Shown piece by piece: positions 42,470 to 51,324 of a stretch of DNA of 64,000 nucleotides. The stretch covers positions 868,001 through 932,000 of the forward strand of contig NZ_PDLO01000001.1 in assembly GCF_002631205.1 (NCBI RefSeq), given 5' to 3'. The notes beneath the pieces were generated by a model. It made no database searches. It had not been told where the DNA came from and was given only the letters and a program-made list of their open reading frames with translations. Source of the stretch: Neolewinella marina. GTDB taxonomy: Bacteria; Bacteroidota; Bacteroidia; Chitinophagales; Saprospiraceae. The position numbers and the translations under genes are program-made. Position 1 is the first letter of the stretch; each line of letters begins with the position of its first letter.

Positions 42470-42474
42470 GAGGC

Positions 42475-42966
42475 ATGGCAGCCGGAAAAAACACCTACAC
42501 CTATCTGCGAGGCGCCCGAACGGGGCAGGTGTTGGTGGTGGCCGCCATCGTGGTAATCGTCCTTACGCTCTTCCATAATGAGCCCAACGACCCGCTGATC
42601 CTGCTCAAGACCCTGCTTTCGCTGACGGCCATCGGCTTTCTCATCCATTATGGCCACACCCTTAATTCCGGCATCCGCCTGCTGGACAACCACCTGGAAG
42701 TGCGCCACCTCTTTGGGGCCAGCCGCTGGATCTACCTCACCGACGTCGACCGGGTGGTGGTGCAGGAGGTTTTCAATGCCTTTGGCGGCACCCGCCTCGT
42801 CATGACCATCTACACCCGCCGCGACAAGGTGAAAATCTCGGTATCCGACCTCGATCGCTCCTCCGAATTCATCGACGCCATCGAGGACTGCGGGCAGCAG
42901 CGGGGCTTTGACGTACTGCACGTGGACCGGAACGGACAGACCGGTCGCAGTCTGCGGGAGGGGTAG
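42475..42966 (+). CDS. Two-helix membrane protein with PH-like soluble tail
   Basis: The 163-residue protein has a basic start, two transmembrane helices (about residues 18-34 and 43-60) and a beta-rich soluble part (LDNHLEVRHLFGASRWIYLTDVDRVVVQEV) that resembles bacterial PH-like membrane proteins. Function unknown. I chose ATG 42475 over the GTG at 42445 because the -7 element lies between them. It converges on the ADP-ribosylglycohydrolase gene, 15 bases away. Confidence 0.7.
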   Translation: MAAGKNTYTYLRGARTGQVLVVAAIVVIVLTLFHNEPNDPLILLKTLLSLTAIGFLIHYGHTLNSGIRLLDNHLEVRHLFGASRWIYLTDVDRVVVQEVFNAFGGTRLVMTIYTRRDKVKISVSDLDRSSEFIDAIEDCGQQRGFDVLHVDRNGQTGRSLREG

Positions 42967-42981
42967 CCGACTGCGCTCCCC

Positions 42982-44370
42982 CTATTCTGGCCGGGGGATG
43001 TACCACCGCCCTTCTTCACAATCTACTCCGCCCCCCATCTCCTCCACCACCACCCGGTCGATGATCCGCACGCCCTCCGCGGCCATCCGGTCGAAGGTAT
43101 CGATGCCGTCTCCCTCGAAATTCTGCCGCGTCCGGTGGATGTTGAAGCGGTCGCTGAAGCGGCGGCCGAAGGCCTCCTCCACCCCGTTCCGCCCCAGCAT
43201 GAAGCCGAGCAGGCCACCCCAGGTGGCGGTGGGGTTGTCGGAGTCCCAGCCAGCCAAGGTGCCGATCTTGATCGTTTCCTTCAGGTCTCCTTCTCCGTAG
43301 AAGAGGCTCACCAGGCTGGCCGCGAAGTTGATGCCCGCCGCGAAGCAGCCGTTGCAGTAGAGGTTTTGGGAGGTGATTTCGTACCCGTCCTCCTGCCGCA
43401 CCTGATAGCGTTCGTAGATGGAATCGCGGGCCGCTTCCCACGGAACACCGGAGGTGTACTGTTCCCGGACAAAGTCGTACATCCGGGCTGCGTAGGAGGT
43501 ATCGGGCAGGATGGTCCGGGCGGCGGTTGCTACCGCCTGTACGCGCTCCCGTACGGGAATGGAGGACGGCAGCGCCGCGGCCAGGCTGTACATCGTCACG
43601 TAGAACTCGGAGATGTGGGCGGCGTTGCCCCGGGCCACGGTGCGGATGGGCAGGTAGGCCATGCGGCGGGCCAGCGCCGGCCGGCCGGGCGCGAAGAAGC
43701 CAAATATCTCGGTAGTGAGCTGGGCGTCAATCATGGCGTAGTGCTCGTTGTTCGCCGGATTACCGGTGGCGGGAGGCAGCATTCCCTCGAGCATCAGGTC
43801 CAGGGCCCGCTGATTGGACACCCAAAGGTAGTTTTCCTCTTCGTGGCGGATGTGGCGCAGCCAGCCCTCCCGGATCATGGCGGGCGTCAGGAAGCTGGTG
43901 TCGTGGCGGGCCAGCAGTCGCTGGTACATATACTCGATGTCGGTATCGTCGTCGGCGCCCCACACTTCATCCTCCCCCCGGAATACGAAATCGATGGTCG
44001 GTGATAAATCACTCGGCACCCCCTCCGCCCAGATACTCGGCTGGTCGGGTTGCCCCCAGTCCGCACGAGTGTAGAAAGCACCCGTGCGGACCTCCCCTAC
44101 GTTCCCGACCTTGTCCATTTCCGTCACCAGACCCGTCCAGTTGGCGATGCACTGCCCCAGCCAGAATCCGTAGAGGCGGTTTTGGTAGTCGGCGCGGGAA
44201 AGGATGAGGTCGGTAGGCCGGGGACGATACTCCTTCTCCAGGAACTCTGGTTCACATTCAACCGGCGTTTGGGCGGGTAGCCCGAAAGTCCCCCCCACCA
44301 TTAGGCTCAGCAAGACCAGCACCCTTCGGGCTATCCTTTCACGAGACCCTGCGATTCCTGGCTTGGTCAT
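42982..44370 (-). CDS. Exported ADP-ribosylglycohydrolase-family protein
   Basis: The 462-residue protein has a signal peptide (VLVLLSLMVGG, cleaved near LPAQ) and an ADP-ribosyl-acceptor hydrolase (ARH/DraG) fold. Metal-binding motifs are DDDTDIEYM in the first half and GWDSDNPTATWGG in the second, the DxDxxx pairs that hold two Mg ions. Most ARH enzymes are cytosolic, so export is unusual; a periplasmic nucleoside or glycan-hydrolysing role is possible. The start 44370 is fixed by a TACTTTAC -7 element four bases upstream; an earlier in-frame ATG at 44412 is rejected. Confidence 0.82.
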   Translation of the reverse strand: MTKPGIAGSRERIARRVLVLLSLMVGGTFGLPAQTPVECEPEFLEKEYRPRPTDLILSRADYQNRLYGFWLGQCIANWTGLVTEMDKVGNVGEVRTGAFYTRADWGQPDQPSIWAEGVPSDLSPTIDFVFRGEDEVWGADDDTDIEYMYQRLLARHDTSFLTPAMIREGWLRHIRHEEENYLWVSNQRALDLMLEGMLPPATGNPANNEHYAMIDAQLTTEIFGFFAPGRPALARRMAYLPIRTVARGNAAHISEFYVTMYSLAAALPSSIPVRERVQAVATAARTILPDTSYAARMYDFVREQYTSGVPWEAARDSIYERYQVRQEDGYEITSQNLYCNGCFAAGINFAASLVSLFYGEGDLKETIKIGTLAGWDSDNPTATWGGLLGFMLGRNGVEEAFGRRFSDRFNIHRTRQNFEGDGIDTFDRMAAEGVRIIDRVVVEEMGGGVDCEEGRWYIPRPE

Positions 44371-44374
44371 GGCG

Positions 44375-44382
44375 GTAAAGTA
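44375..44382 (-). promoter_or_regulatory. -7-like element TACTTTAC before the ADP-ribosylglycohydrolase gene
   Basis: TACTTTAC-CGCC precedes the ATG at 44370 on the minus strand. The last two bases deviate from TAnnTTTG, but the four-base spacing matches the other starts. Confidence 0.4.
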
Positions 44383-44481
44383 CTCTATCCCCCGGTTGCG
44401 AAATCGTTCCATGAGGGGATGTCATTTACGGATAGTCCATTCCGGCAAATCCTCGCTGCGGGCAACGGCCAGTTGGTCCCG

Positions 44482-46662
44482 TTATTTCACAAAAGGTGTT
44501 ACGTAAGTCCGGCCATCACGGGCCATGGCGCGCACACGGTAGGTCCCCCCTGGCAGGTCACTCACGGGAAGCCGGACCGTAGCGGTCGTCACGTGACGGT
44601 CGATCACCACCCGGCCGGCAGCGTCGAATACCCGGATGTGTTCCATCTCCCCGGCTCCGGCCAGAGAGACAGTAACTATGTCGCGGGCCGGATTGGGAAA
44701 CACATTGAGCCCGGTTTGCAGGTCGGTGGCCGCTCCGGTGCGGTCGGGCGATTTCAGGGCGGAACCCGAGGTACAGGTTACTGCATTGGCGGCCGGATTA
44801 TAGGGAAGGGAGGCCGAGACCTGATCTACGCAAAATCCGACCGTCGCTCCCCCCTTGGTGGTGGCCTGGGTGGTTAGGACGACGGTTCCGGCGGCGTCCG
44901 TGGTGCCGGAAGCCGTCTCGTTGAAGGAGCCGCTGAAAGTCCCCTGGACGACTGCTCCGGCAACCGGCTGCCCGAGATCGTCGCTGATGGTTACGGTGGC
45001 CGTTCCGGCCTTGCTGCCCTTTCCGGCACCGGTCGTACCGGTAGCCAGTCCGCTGACGTGGACCGCGGTGGCTACCCCCGGTTCCCCGCCGCCACCGCCG
45101 CCGGTAGCATAGCTGTCCAGGTTGTCAAAGAAATAGGTGTCGCCGGTAAAGGAATTGGAGGCGAACAGCAAGATCATCTTGGATACGTCGGCATCCGGAG
45201 CGCTCGCATCCGGCCGGTCGAGGGGCTGGAAGGCCAGGCGGTGCCAGTTACCATTTTCCGTTACGGTAGCGACGTACCGGCTGTGCCGCCCCGTGGGGAA
45301 GTTGGTCGGTGTTGCGGAAGGGGTTTCCAGTTGCAGGATGATCTCCGTACCTGCCGGTGCGGTAGTATAGAGGTCGAGATAGAATTTTCTGCTCTTGTCC
45401 ACGTAGGCGGAGGCGTCGGGGATGTTGCTCACATTGTATACCAGTACGTCATACTGTTCAGCGGCGTTGCGGTCGTACTTACCGGCAAGGGCGCTCCCGT
45501 TGGTGGCATCCGGAGCGGGATTGTTCACCTCGGTAAGTACTCCCGTACTGCTGGCAAAGACTGCGGTGGCCGGCTCGTCGAAGTTCTCAAAGGAGAAATC
45601 GCGGCTGTAGGCAGCTTCCACCTCCACGTACATGCCGGTTTCGCGGGTCTGACAACCGTCGTTGTAGGCGGCGCTTACCATACCGCTGTTGCCCCCGAAA
45701 TCCACGGTGATTTCGGCACTGCCCTGCCCCCCGACAATGGTAGCTCCAGCCGGCACCGACCAGGTGACGTTGGTGCCCGCCGCAAGGTTCTGTAACCGGT
45801 AGACGACGCCCGTGGCCTGATGCCCTACGATGCGGTCACCGGTAAGGTAGGCCCGGAATCCGTCGTATACCCTCACGTAATCTACCTCCATCGTAGCGGG
45901 GAGCATACCGTTGTTGACCGGTCCACCGAGGTTCCCGCCTACGGCTACGTTAAGCAGGAAATGGAAATCCTGGTCAAACGGCCACTGGTAGGGGGCAACG
46001 TCCGCCGCCGTCTTGCGGGAGAACAGCACGCCATCGACGAACCAGCGGATCTCGCCCGGCTCCCATTCCAGGGCAAACTCGTGGTAGGCATCCGGGAAGT
46101 TGCCGTTCCCCAGGCGGTAGGTGGTACCCTGTGACTGGTTGTTCGGGTAGGGATCTCCGTAATGAATATACCCCAGGGTCTGACCGGGATTGGAAGCCAC
46201 GAATTCCATGATGTCGATTTCCCCGCTCTGGGGCCACCCACCGTACACTTCATCCGTAGGCAACATCCAGAAGGCGGGCCAGAGTCCGTCCCCGTAGGGG
46301 AGCTTGATCGAGGCTTCAAACCGGCCATAGGCGAAATCGGCCTTCCCTTTGGTGTTGATCCGCCCCGAGGTGTACTGGCTGCCGCGTACCCGCTGTTTGC
46401 GCGCCGTGATCTGCAGCTTCCCGTTGCTGACGACGACGTTATCCTGCTGGTAGGATTGCAGTTCGTTGTTGCCCCATCCGCAGATTCCGAGGTCGCAGCC
46501 GTCACCGATCTGGTAGTTCCATTTGGTTTGGTCGAGACTGTTGCCGGAAAATTCATCCGCCCAAACCAGGTTAGGGCACTGGGCGGCCAGGGGCAGGGAG
46601 AGGGAAAATAGGGATAGGAAAAGGCATGGGAATAGCAGGCTATTCAGGTAGTGGTTGGGCAT
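44482..46662 (-). CDS. Secreted GH16 beta-glucanase/laminarinase with T9SS tail
   Basis: The 726-residue protein has a signal peptide and a GH16 catalytic domain (about 29-270) with the retaining motif E148-I-D150-I-M-E153 (nucleophile E148, acid/base E153). Then come a PKD/Ig-like domain (about 272-350), a carbohydrate-binding-like module (355-520), a Gly-rich linker with a Big-type domain (525-640), and a T9SS type A sorting domain at the end (LNVFPNPARDIVTVSL to GGTYRVRAM). It should hydrolyse beta-1,3- or mixed beta-glucans outside the cell. TATATTGG with an adjacent inverted repeat lies upstream, hinting at regulated expression. Confidence 0.88.
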   Translation of the reverse strand: MPNHYLNSLLFPCLFLSLFSLSLPLAAQCPNLVWADEFSGNSLDQTKWNYQIGDGCDLGICGWGNNELQSYQQDNVVVSNGKLQITARKQRVRGSQYTSGRINTKGKADFAYGRFEASIKLPYGDGLWPAFWMLPTDEVYGGWPQSGEIDIMEFVASNPGQTLGYIHYGDPYPNNQSQGTTYRLGNGNFPDAYHEFALEWEPGEIRWFVDGVLFSRKTAADVAPYQWPFDQDFHFLLNVAVGGNLGGPVNNGMLPATMEVDYVRVYDGFRAYLTGDRIVGHQATGVVYRLQNLAAGTNVTWSVPAGATIVGGQGSAEITVDFGGNSGMVSAAYNDGCQTRETGMYVEVEAAYSRDFSFENFDEPATAVFASSTGVLTEVNNPAPDATNGSALAGKYDRNAAEQYDVLVYNVSNIPDASAYVDKSRKFYLDLYTTAPAGTEIILQLETPSATPTNFPTGRHSRYVATVTENGNWHRLAFQPLDRPDASAPDADVSKMILLFASNSFTGDTYFFDNLDSYATGGGGGGEPGVATAVHVSGLATGTTGAGKGSKAGTATVTISDDLGQPVAGAVVQGTFSGSFNETASGTTDAAGTVVLTTQATTKGGATVGFCVDQVSASLPYNPAANAVTCTSGSALKSPDRTGAATDLQTGLNVFPNPARDIVTVSLAGAGEMEHIRVFDAAGRVVIDRHVTTATVRLPVSDLPGGTYRVRAMARDGRTYVTPFVK

Positions 46663-46666
46663 GATC

Positions 46667-46681
46667 GAAGCATTTTGCTTC
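46667..46681. promoter_or_regulatory. Inverted repeat GAAGCA-TTT-TGCTTC at the GH16 promoter
   Basis: Six-base arms with a three-base spacer sit between the GH16 start (46662) and its -7-like element TATATTGG (complement at 46684-46691). The location at the predicted transcription start fits a repressor operator. It occurs once in this window. Confidence 0.4.
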
Positions 46682-46745
46682 AGCCAATATAATCGATCCG
46701 GCCCGGATTTCAGGACCCGCCGTTGGCGCTACCGGGGAACAAGGG

Positions 46746-47222
46746 TCAGGCCGCCTCGTGCTGGTGGATGAGCTTCTTGAGCAGGGAGATCTGCCCGAGG
46801 TGGTAGAAGGAATGCTCCAGCACGCCCGTAAGGTTGCGGAAGTAGGTGCCGTACTTCTCGTCCACGAAGACCTCCGTCAGCCGCTCGTCGGGCATGGCTT
46901 CCACCAGGTTGGTGAAGGTGACCACGTGGGCGTAGGTGTCCTCCAGCAGCTTCTGCCAGTCGTCCTCGTCGGTGATGGGGGGGTGGTCGAAACTGTACTT
47001 GTCGCGGATCTCCAGGGGCCCACCGCGCAGCACGGAGGTGATTCCCATGAAGTAATATCCGACGTGGTAGACTATGGCCGCGATGGTGTTGTGGTCGCCC
47101 AGGCGGGTGGTCGCCTGCTTCCAGTTTACGTCGGCCAGCTTGTCGTGGAAACCGACGGCCGTCCAGTTGTCGCCGTCGAAGGCACCCCGCAGGTGGCGGG
47201 CCAGGGATTTACTCAGGTGCAT
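46746..47222 (-). CDS. DinB-like four-helix protein
   Basis: The 158-residue protein follows the DinB/YfiT-type bundle: an N-terminal helix, IAAIVYHVGYYFMGITSVL (first His), a loop and TGVLEHSFYHLGQISLLKKL (second and third His of the metal triad). Such proteins are putative metal-dependent enzymes, sometimes thiol transferases, with unknown substrates here. ATG 47222 is supported by TACCTTGG about 24 bases upstream. Confidence 0.75.
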   Translation of the reverse strand: MHLSKSLARHLRGAFDGDNWTAVGFHDKLADVNWKQATTRLGDHNTIAAIVYHVGYYFMGITSVLRGGPLEIRDKYSFDHPPITDEDDWQKLLEDTYAHVVTFTNLVEAMPDERLTEVFVDEKYGTYFRNLTGVLEHSFYHLGQISLLKKLIHQHEAA

Positions 47223-47329
47223 GTGAAGGATCGCTTTACTGATCCAAGGTAGTACTCGGCAGCCCAATGAGGATACATTCCCTTCCCGGAATTTGATTTC
47301 CAGCCCGGCGCCCGCGTCCGCGCCCCACC

Positions 47330-48742
47330 CTAGCGGGAGTGGTGGTACAGCAGGGGGCGATCGACGATGCCCCAGGCCCGCAACAGGCGCGCGTTCTGTT
47401 CGGACCAGGCCGGATCGGTAAACGTCTCCCAACTCAGCACCGGACAGTCGGCCGGCAGAGCTACCGTATCCCGGGTGGAGGCGGCCAGGGTACGCAGTGC
47501 GGCTTCCTCGCAGCGCTGCAACTGGAAATCTGGCCGGTCGGCGAGGGTAAAGATTAGTCCCACCCCCAAAGGCAGGCCCAGCAGCCACCACCGCCGGGAG
47601 TCCTTGCCATCTGCCAGTAACCGGTGAATACCGGCCGCGTAAACGAGTATCGCCGCCAGGGTGACCGGCAGAATCGTATCATAGCGGAGGATGAATTCCC
47701 GGTAGCTCCGGTACCCCCCGAGGGGCAGCAGGAGGAGGTAAAGCAGGCAGAACAAGCCGACCCACGGAAACAGCTGCCGCGTCCGGCGGGCGCCGTCGCC
47801 ACCACGCCCGAGCAGGACATAGATAATCCCCAGGGAAAAGAAGAGAACTGGCCAGGCAAGTTTGCGGGTGAACTGCAGAAAGACCCCACGGGGCCAGCGG
47901 GCGTAGAGCTCGGTCAGGGGGAGTTCGTTCGCGATCGTCAGGCTGTTAAAACTGCCCACGTAGAGGGAATACAGCGCCAGCGCCGTCGCCCAGCCCCACC
48001 AGAGGTAATACGCCTGCGGCACGGGTCGCCATTCCCGCCGCAGGATACGGATAAACCAAAGCGGTCCGGCTGTTGCGGTGATGACCAGAATGACCGCGGG
48101 ATTAAGGGGGCCGCTCAGGCAGACGAATACCGCCAGCCCGGCCCAGGCGAGGGTACGGTGCCACCCCGTTTTCGGCGGTTTCCGGTGAAAGAACAGATCG
48201 AAGAAGGGCAGCAGGAACAGCAGGAGCGCGGCCGACGGCAGGGCGTAGAAGAAGGTGTAGGTGACCGATGGGTCAATGATCCCCAGGTCATGCCGGTAAC
48301 CATTCGCCTGAAAGAACGGCGTAAGCAGTGCCAACACCGCCATGAAAGACAGGCTGCCGAATCGCCAGTGGCCCAGCACGGTGCGCGCCAGGAGCAGCAG
48401 CAGGGCCAGGTGTACGGCCAGCCTGGCCAAAGCGCCGGCCAGGTACACGCTGGTGACCGGATCGACCACCGCCTGCAGCAGCCGGGGAGCACCGAGGAAA
48501 TAGGTGCGGTACGTCCAGTGACAGAAAAAACGATTCGGGTTGGGATAGCTGCGGCCGTCCCGCCAGGTCTGTATTCCGAAGGGGTCGTTCAGGATGGGCT
48601 CGACCTCCCTGGCCGGGACCAGGTTCCAGGCCACGTCGCCGTCGAGGGGCTGATGGTAGTATTGCAGACCGGAATGGGCCAGGTCCGCCAGGATGAATCC
48701 CAGGAGGGCTATCCACGCCAGCCACCGGTAGGTAGGCTTCAC
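47330..48742 (-). CDS. Polytopic membrane protein of unknown function
   Basis: The 470-residue protein has about ten transmembrane helices and a large extracytoplasmic loop after helix 1 (GDVAWNLVPAREVEPILNDPFG, then FFCHWTYRTYF). The layout recalls GT-C glycosyltransferase-like membrane proteins, with an acidic residue (D35) early in the first loop. I cannot assign a donor or acceptor. It starts 6 bases after the Gfo/Idh stop and is probably co-transcribed with it. Confidence 0.7.
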   Translation of the reverse strand: MKPTYRWLAWIALLGFILADLAHSGLQYYHQPLDGDVAWNLVPAREVEPILNDPFGIQTWRDGRSYPNPNRFFCHWTYRTYFLGAPRLLQAVVDPVTSVYLAGALARLAVHLALLLLLARTVLGHWRFGSLSFMAVLALLTPFFQANGYRHDLGIIDPSVTYTFFYALPSAALLLFLLPFFDLFFHRKPPKTGWHRTLAWAGLAVFVCLSGPLNPAVILVITATAGPLWFIRILRREWRPVPQAYYLWWGWATALALYSLYVGSFNSLTIANELPLTELYARWPRGVFLQFTRKLAWPVLFFSLGIIYVLLGRGGDGARRTRQLFPWVGLFCLLYLLLLPLGGYRSYREFILRYDTILPVTLAAILVYAAGIHRLLADGKDSRRWWLLGLPLGVGLIFTLADRPDFQLQRCEEAALRTLAASTRDTVALPADCPVLSWETFTDPAWSEQNARLLRAWGIVDRPLLYHHSR

Positions 48743-48748
48743 TACGGC

Positions 48749-50032
48749 TTAGGCCAGGGAATCCCGGTAGGCGTCGCCCAGCAGCCGGTTGGCGCGGGCG
48801 TCTCCCTGTACCCGTTCCGTGTCGGGGTTCCACTCCAGGGGCCGCCCCAGGCGGTAGGCGATGTTGGTCAGGGTACACACGCTGGCGGTGCGGTGGCCGG
48901 TCTCGGCGGGACAGATGGGTACTGCGCCGGTTCGTACGCACTCGACAAAGTTCGTAAGGTGGCTCACCAGGGCGTGGACGGGGGCGCGGTGGCGCATGTC
49001 GGCGTAGGACAGCAGCCCCGGCACGGTACTGTCGATGAAGCCCCGGGCCACGTCCAGGCTGCCCTCGCTGCCGATGAATCGGACGGCGTTGCCGCGGCCG
49101 AAGTCCCGGTGTTCCACCCGCGTACCGTCGGCGTAGAACATGGTAAGTCCCTGCTGAGGGTTCTCTTCCAGGGGTGGGTAGAAGGCGATCGGACCGGTAT
49201 CGTCCTTGTCCAGCGCCCACTGCACGATGTCGAACATGTGGGCACCCCAGTCGGTGACCATGCCGCCCCCGAATTCGGCGTAGTTGCGCCAGCGACCCCA
49301 GTAGTCGGCGTCGATGGGCGGCAGCAGGTCCGGGTGGTAGGGGCGGTCGACGGTGGGCCCGATCCAGCTGCTCCAATCGACTCCGGCGGGCAGCGGGTGG
49401 CCTTCCAGGTCGAAGGGAATGGGGGGTGGGCCTACGCTGACCAGGATTTCCTTCACTTCTCCCAGGTGGCCGGCCTGGATGACCTCGACCGCCTTCTGAA
49501 AGTTGAACATGGAGCGCTGCATGCTGCCCGTTTGCAGCACCTTGCCGTTGCGTCGGGTGGCTTCCACCATGGAGCGCCCCTCCTCGACGGTGTGCGCCAG
49601 GGGCTTTTCGCAGTAGACGTGGAGGCCGCGATCCAGGGCGGCCACGCAAATGGTGGCGTGCTGGTGATCCGGGGTGGCGACGATCACCGCGTCCAGGCCC
49701 TCGTGTTCCAGCAGGGCGCGGTAATCGGCGTAGGACGCTACCGGGGTGGCACTACCACTCCCGTTGCTCTCGGTGCGTTCCCGGGCCTGCTCCAGGAAGT
49801 GCTTCAGCTTGGCGGGGTGAACGTCGCAGGCGGCCACCAGTCGGGTTCCGGCCACTGCGGCCAAGTTGCGCGCCAGTCCCAGCCCCTGTCGGCCACAGCC
49901 GATCAGGCCCACGGCCAGGTCGTTGCTGCTGCGGTCGCCGCCGATGCCGGCGCTGAGGTAGGAGGGAATGAAGGTGAGGCCCGCGGCGGCGACGGCGGAC
50001 TGGCGGAGGAAGGTGCGCCGGTTAGTGGTCAT
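48749..50032 (-). CDS. Tat-exported Gfo/Idh/MocA-family oxidoreductase
   Basis: The 427-residue protein begins with a twin-arginine signal (RRTFLRQ) and a Rossmann NAD(P) domain (VGLIGCGRQGLGLARNL). The family motif EKPLAHTVEEG follows, with the catalytic Lys, and then an alpha/beta substrate domain with WGAHMFDIVQW (His) and GGGMVTDW. Exported members act on sugars, polyols or glycosides such as in amino-sugar epimerisation and glycosidase-like chemistry. A second exported member lies at 53566. The membrane protein gene downstream is likely in the same operon. Confidence 0.88.
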   Translation of the reverse strand: MTTNRRTFLRQSAVAAAGLTFIPSYLSAGIGGDRSSNDLAVGLIGCGRQGLGLARNLAAVAGTRLVAACDVHPAKLKHFLEQARERTESNGSGSATPVASYADYRALLEHEGLDAVIVATPDHQHATICVAALDRGLHVYCEKPLAHTVEEGRSMVEATRRNGKVLQTGSMQRSMFNFQKAVEVIQAGHLGEVKEILVSVGPPPIPFDLEGHPLPAGVDWSSWIGPTVDRPYHPDLLPPIDADYWGRWRNYAEFGGGMVTDWGAHMFDIVQWALDKDDTGPIAFYPPLEENPQQGLTMFYADGTRVEHRDFGRGNAVRFIGSEGSLDVARGFIDSTVPGLLSYADMRHRAPVHALVSHLTNFVECVRTGAVPICPAETGHRTASVCTLTNIAYRLGRPLEWNPDTERVQGDARANRLLGDAYRDSLA

Positions 50033-50116
50033 GATCGAGCGGTATGTATCCGCCGAATATACGTACCTCGGTATTTGCGGGTATCCCGGTCCTACCGGGT
50101 CCGTCTACGCCAACCC

Positions 50117-51205
50117 TTACTCCACGACCTCGATGCGCAAGTAGTTGTCCTGCCCCACCAGTTGGCCGCCCTCCAGCTCCACTACGGAAACCGGCAGGGT
50201 GAAGCGGATGCCGTTGTCGGTATCCACGAAGACGCGGAAGGAAGCCCCGTCGGGATCGGTGACGGTGAGCATCCCCTTGTCGAGGTCGAGTACGTAGCTG
50301 CCCTGCAACACGATGTGGTCGTCGGACAGGAACATCACGCTGCCGTCTTCCAGGAAGCTGGCGCTGATGCGGCCCAGGTCTCCCGGATCGATCAGGCTCT
50401 TGCGGGGCAACCGCTTGTCTTCCCCGACGGGCCGCTCGCGGGCCGGATCGACCAGCAGGTAGGAGCGGGAATACCCCTGGTTGACCTTGTCCACGAATGA
50501 CTCCGCCGAGTAGGGAGCCGGCGGCACGGGAAGGGCGTGGAACAGGAGCTCCTGCGCATAATCGGGATCCGAACTGTGGAATACCCGACCGCCGAAGACA
50601 TCGGCGGCCACCGTATCCACCAGGATGCCCAGGGTATTCACGTAGCGGCCGCGCTGCCGTTCCGAAATCAGCAGGATGGGCTGACCGTAGCCTTCCACGA
50701 GGCGGTATTCGGAGTATTCCAGGCCAGGGGCGGTGGCGGCCCAGTCGACCATGCGGTTGACGAAGTCGCGGGACCCCGGGCGGGTGAATTCGGGAAAACC
50801 GGTATAGGCCGGCTCAAAACTCGCCCAGTAGTCCTGCCCTCGGAAGTGGTAATTAAAAGGCTGCCGGGTGAGGAAGGAAGTATCCAGCGGTGTTGCGGCC
50901 GGCTGCAGGGGCAGCAGGCGGGAACCGCTGTCGGCGTCCAGGGTGAGCTCACCACCGGCGGACAACCTTACGTTATGGCCCGCCGATGCCAGGCGGACCA
51001 GGGTATCCCGGCCGGTCATGACGTTGCGGACCCTGAGGTCTTCCCCCTGTGGGGTGAGCACGTCGCCGTGGTCGAGCACCCCGAGCCCCGGACCGCTGCG
51101 GACGAAAAGCCAGTGGCGGGAGCTTTCAGTCGTTTCCGCGGCAGGCTCGCAAGCCAGGGTAAGGAGGAGCAGAACAAGTGAACCGAAAAAGAGAGAATAG
51201 CGCAT
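50117..51205 (-). CDS. Lipoprotein of unknown function
   Basis: The 362-residue protein has a lipobox ending LTLAC and a large beta-rich mature part without a family I recognise. Acidic and aromatic strands alternate (SSRHWLFVRSGPGLGVLDHGD, YSEYRLVEGYGQPILLISERQRG). The C-terminal stretch looks like an ordered beta domain (GSYVLDLDKGMLTVTDPDGASFRVFVD). ATG 51205 is preferred because it starts a normal lipoprotein signal. It lies between the porin-like gene and the Gfo/Idh gene on the same strand. Confidence 0.6.
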   Translation of the reverse strand: MRYSLFFGSLVLLLLTLACEPAAETTESSRHWLFVRSGPGLGVLDHGDVLTPQGEDLRVRNVMTGRDTLVRLASAGHNVRLSAGGELTLDADSGSRLLPLQPAATPLDTSFLTRQPFNYHFRGQDYWASFEPAYTGFPEFTRPGSRDFVNRMVDWAATAPGLEYSEYRLVEGYGQPILLISERQRGRYVNTLGILVDTVAADVFGGRVFHSSDPDYAQELLFHALPVPPAPYSAESFVDKVNQGYSRSYLLVDPARERPVGEDKRLPRKSLIDPGDLGRISASFLEDGSVMFLSDDHIVLQGSYVLDLDKGMLTVTDPDGASFRVFVDTDNGIRFTLPVSVVELEGGQLVGQDNYLRIEVVE

Positions 51206-51260
51206 AGAAACAGTAAGGACCGGCAACCACCGGGTCCGGCACTACAAAGGCGCGGCGGGC

Positions 51261-51293
51261 GCCGGGGGTTCGCTGGGAAAGGCGAACCCCGGC
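51261..51293. terminator. Hairpin downstream of the porin-like gene
   Basis: GCCGGGGGTTCGC and GCGAACCCCGGC form a stem with one bulge and an 8-base loop between the porin-like stop (51325) and the next minus-strand start (51205). No U-run is visible. Confidence 0.45.
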
Positions 51294-51324
51294 AACATTA
51301 CGCGGCGGTGACGACCGGCCATCC

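Noticed and set aside
44371-44412. Upstream start (MERFRNRG) for the ADP-ribosylglycohydrolase
   Set aside because: It would include the -7 element within the coding region and place polar residues before the signal peptide.
47624-50500. Nearly 960-codon plus-strand open frame
   Set aside because: It spans parts of three genes on the minus strand that are real families, with no domain of its own.
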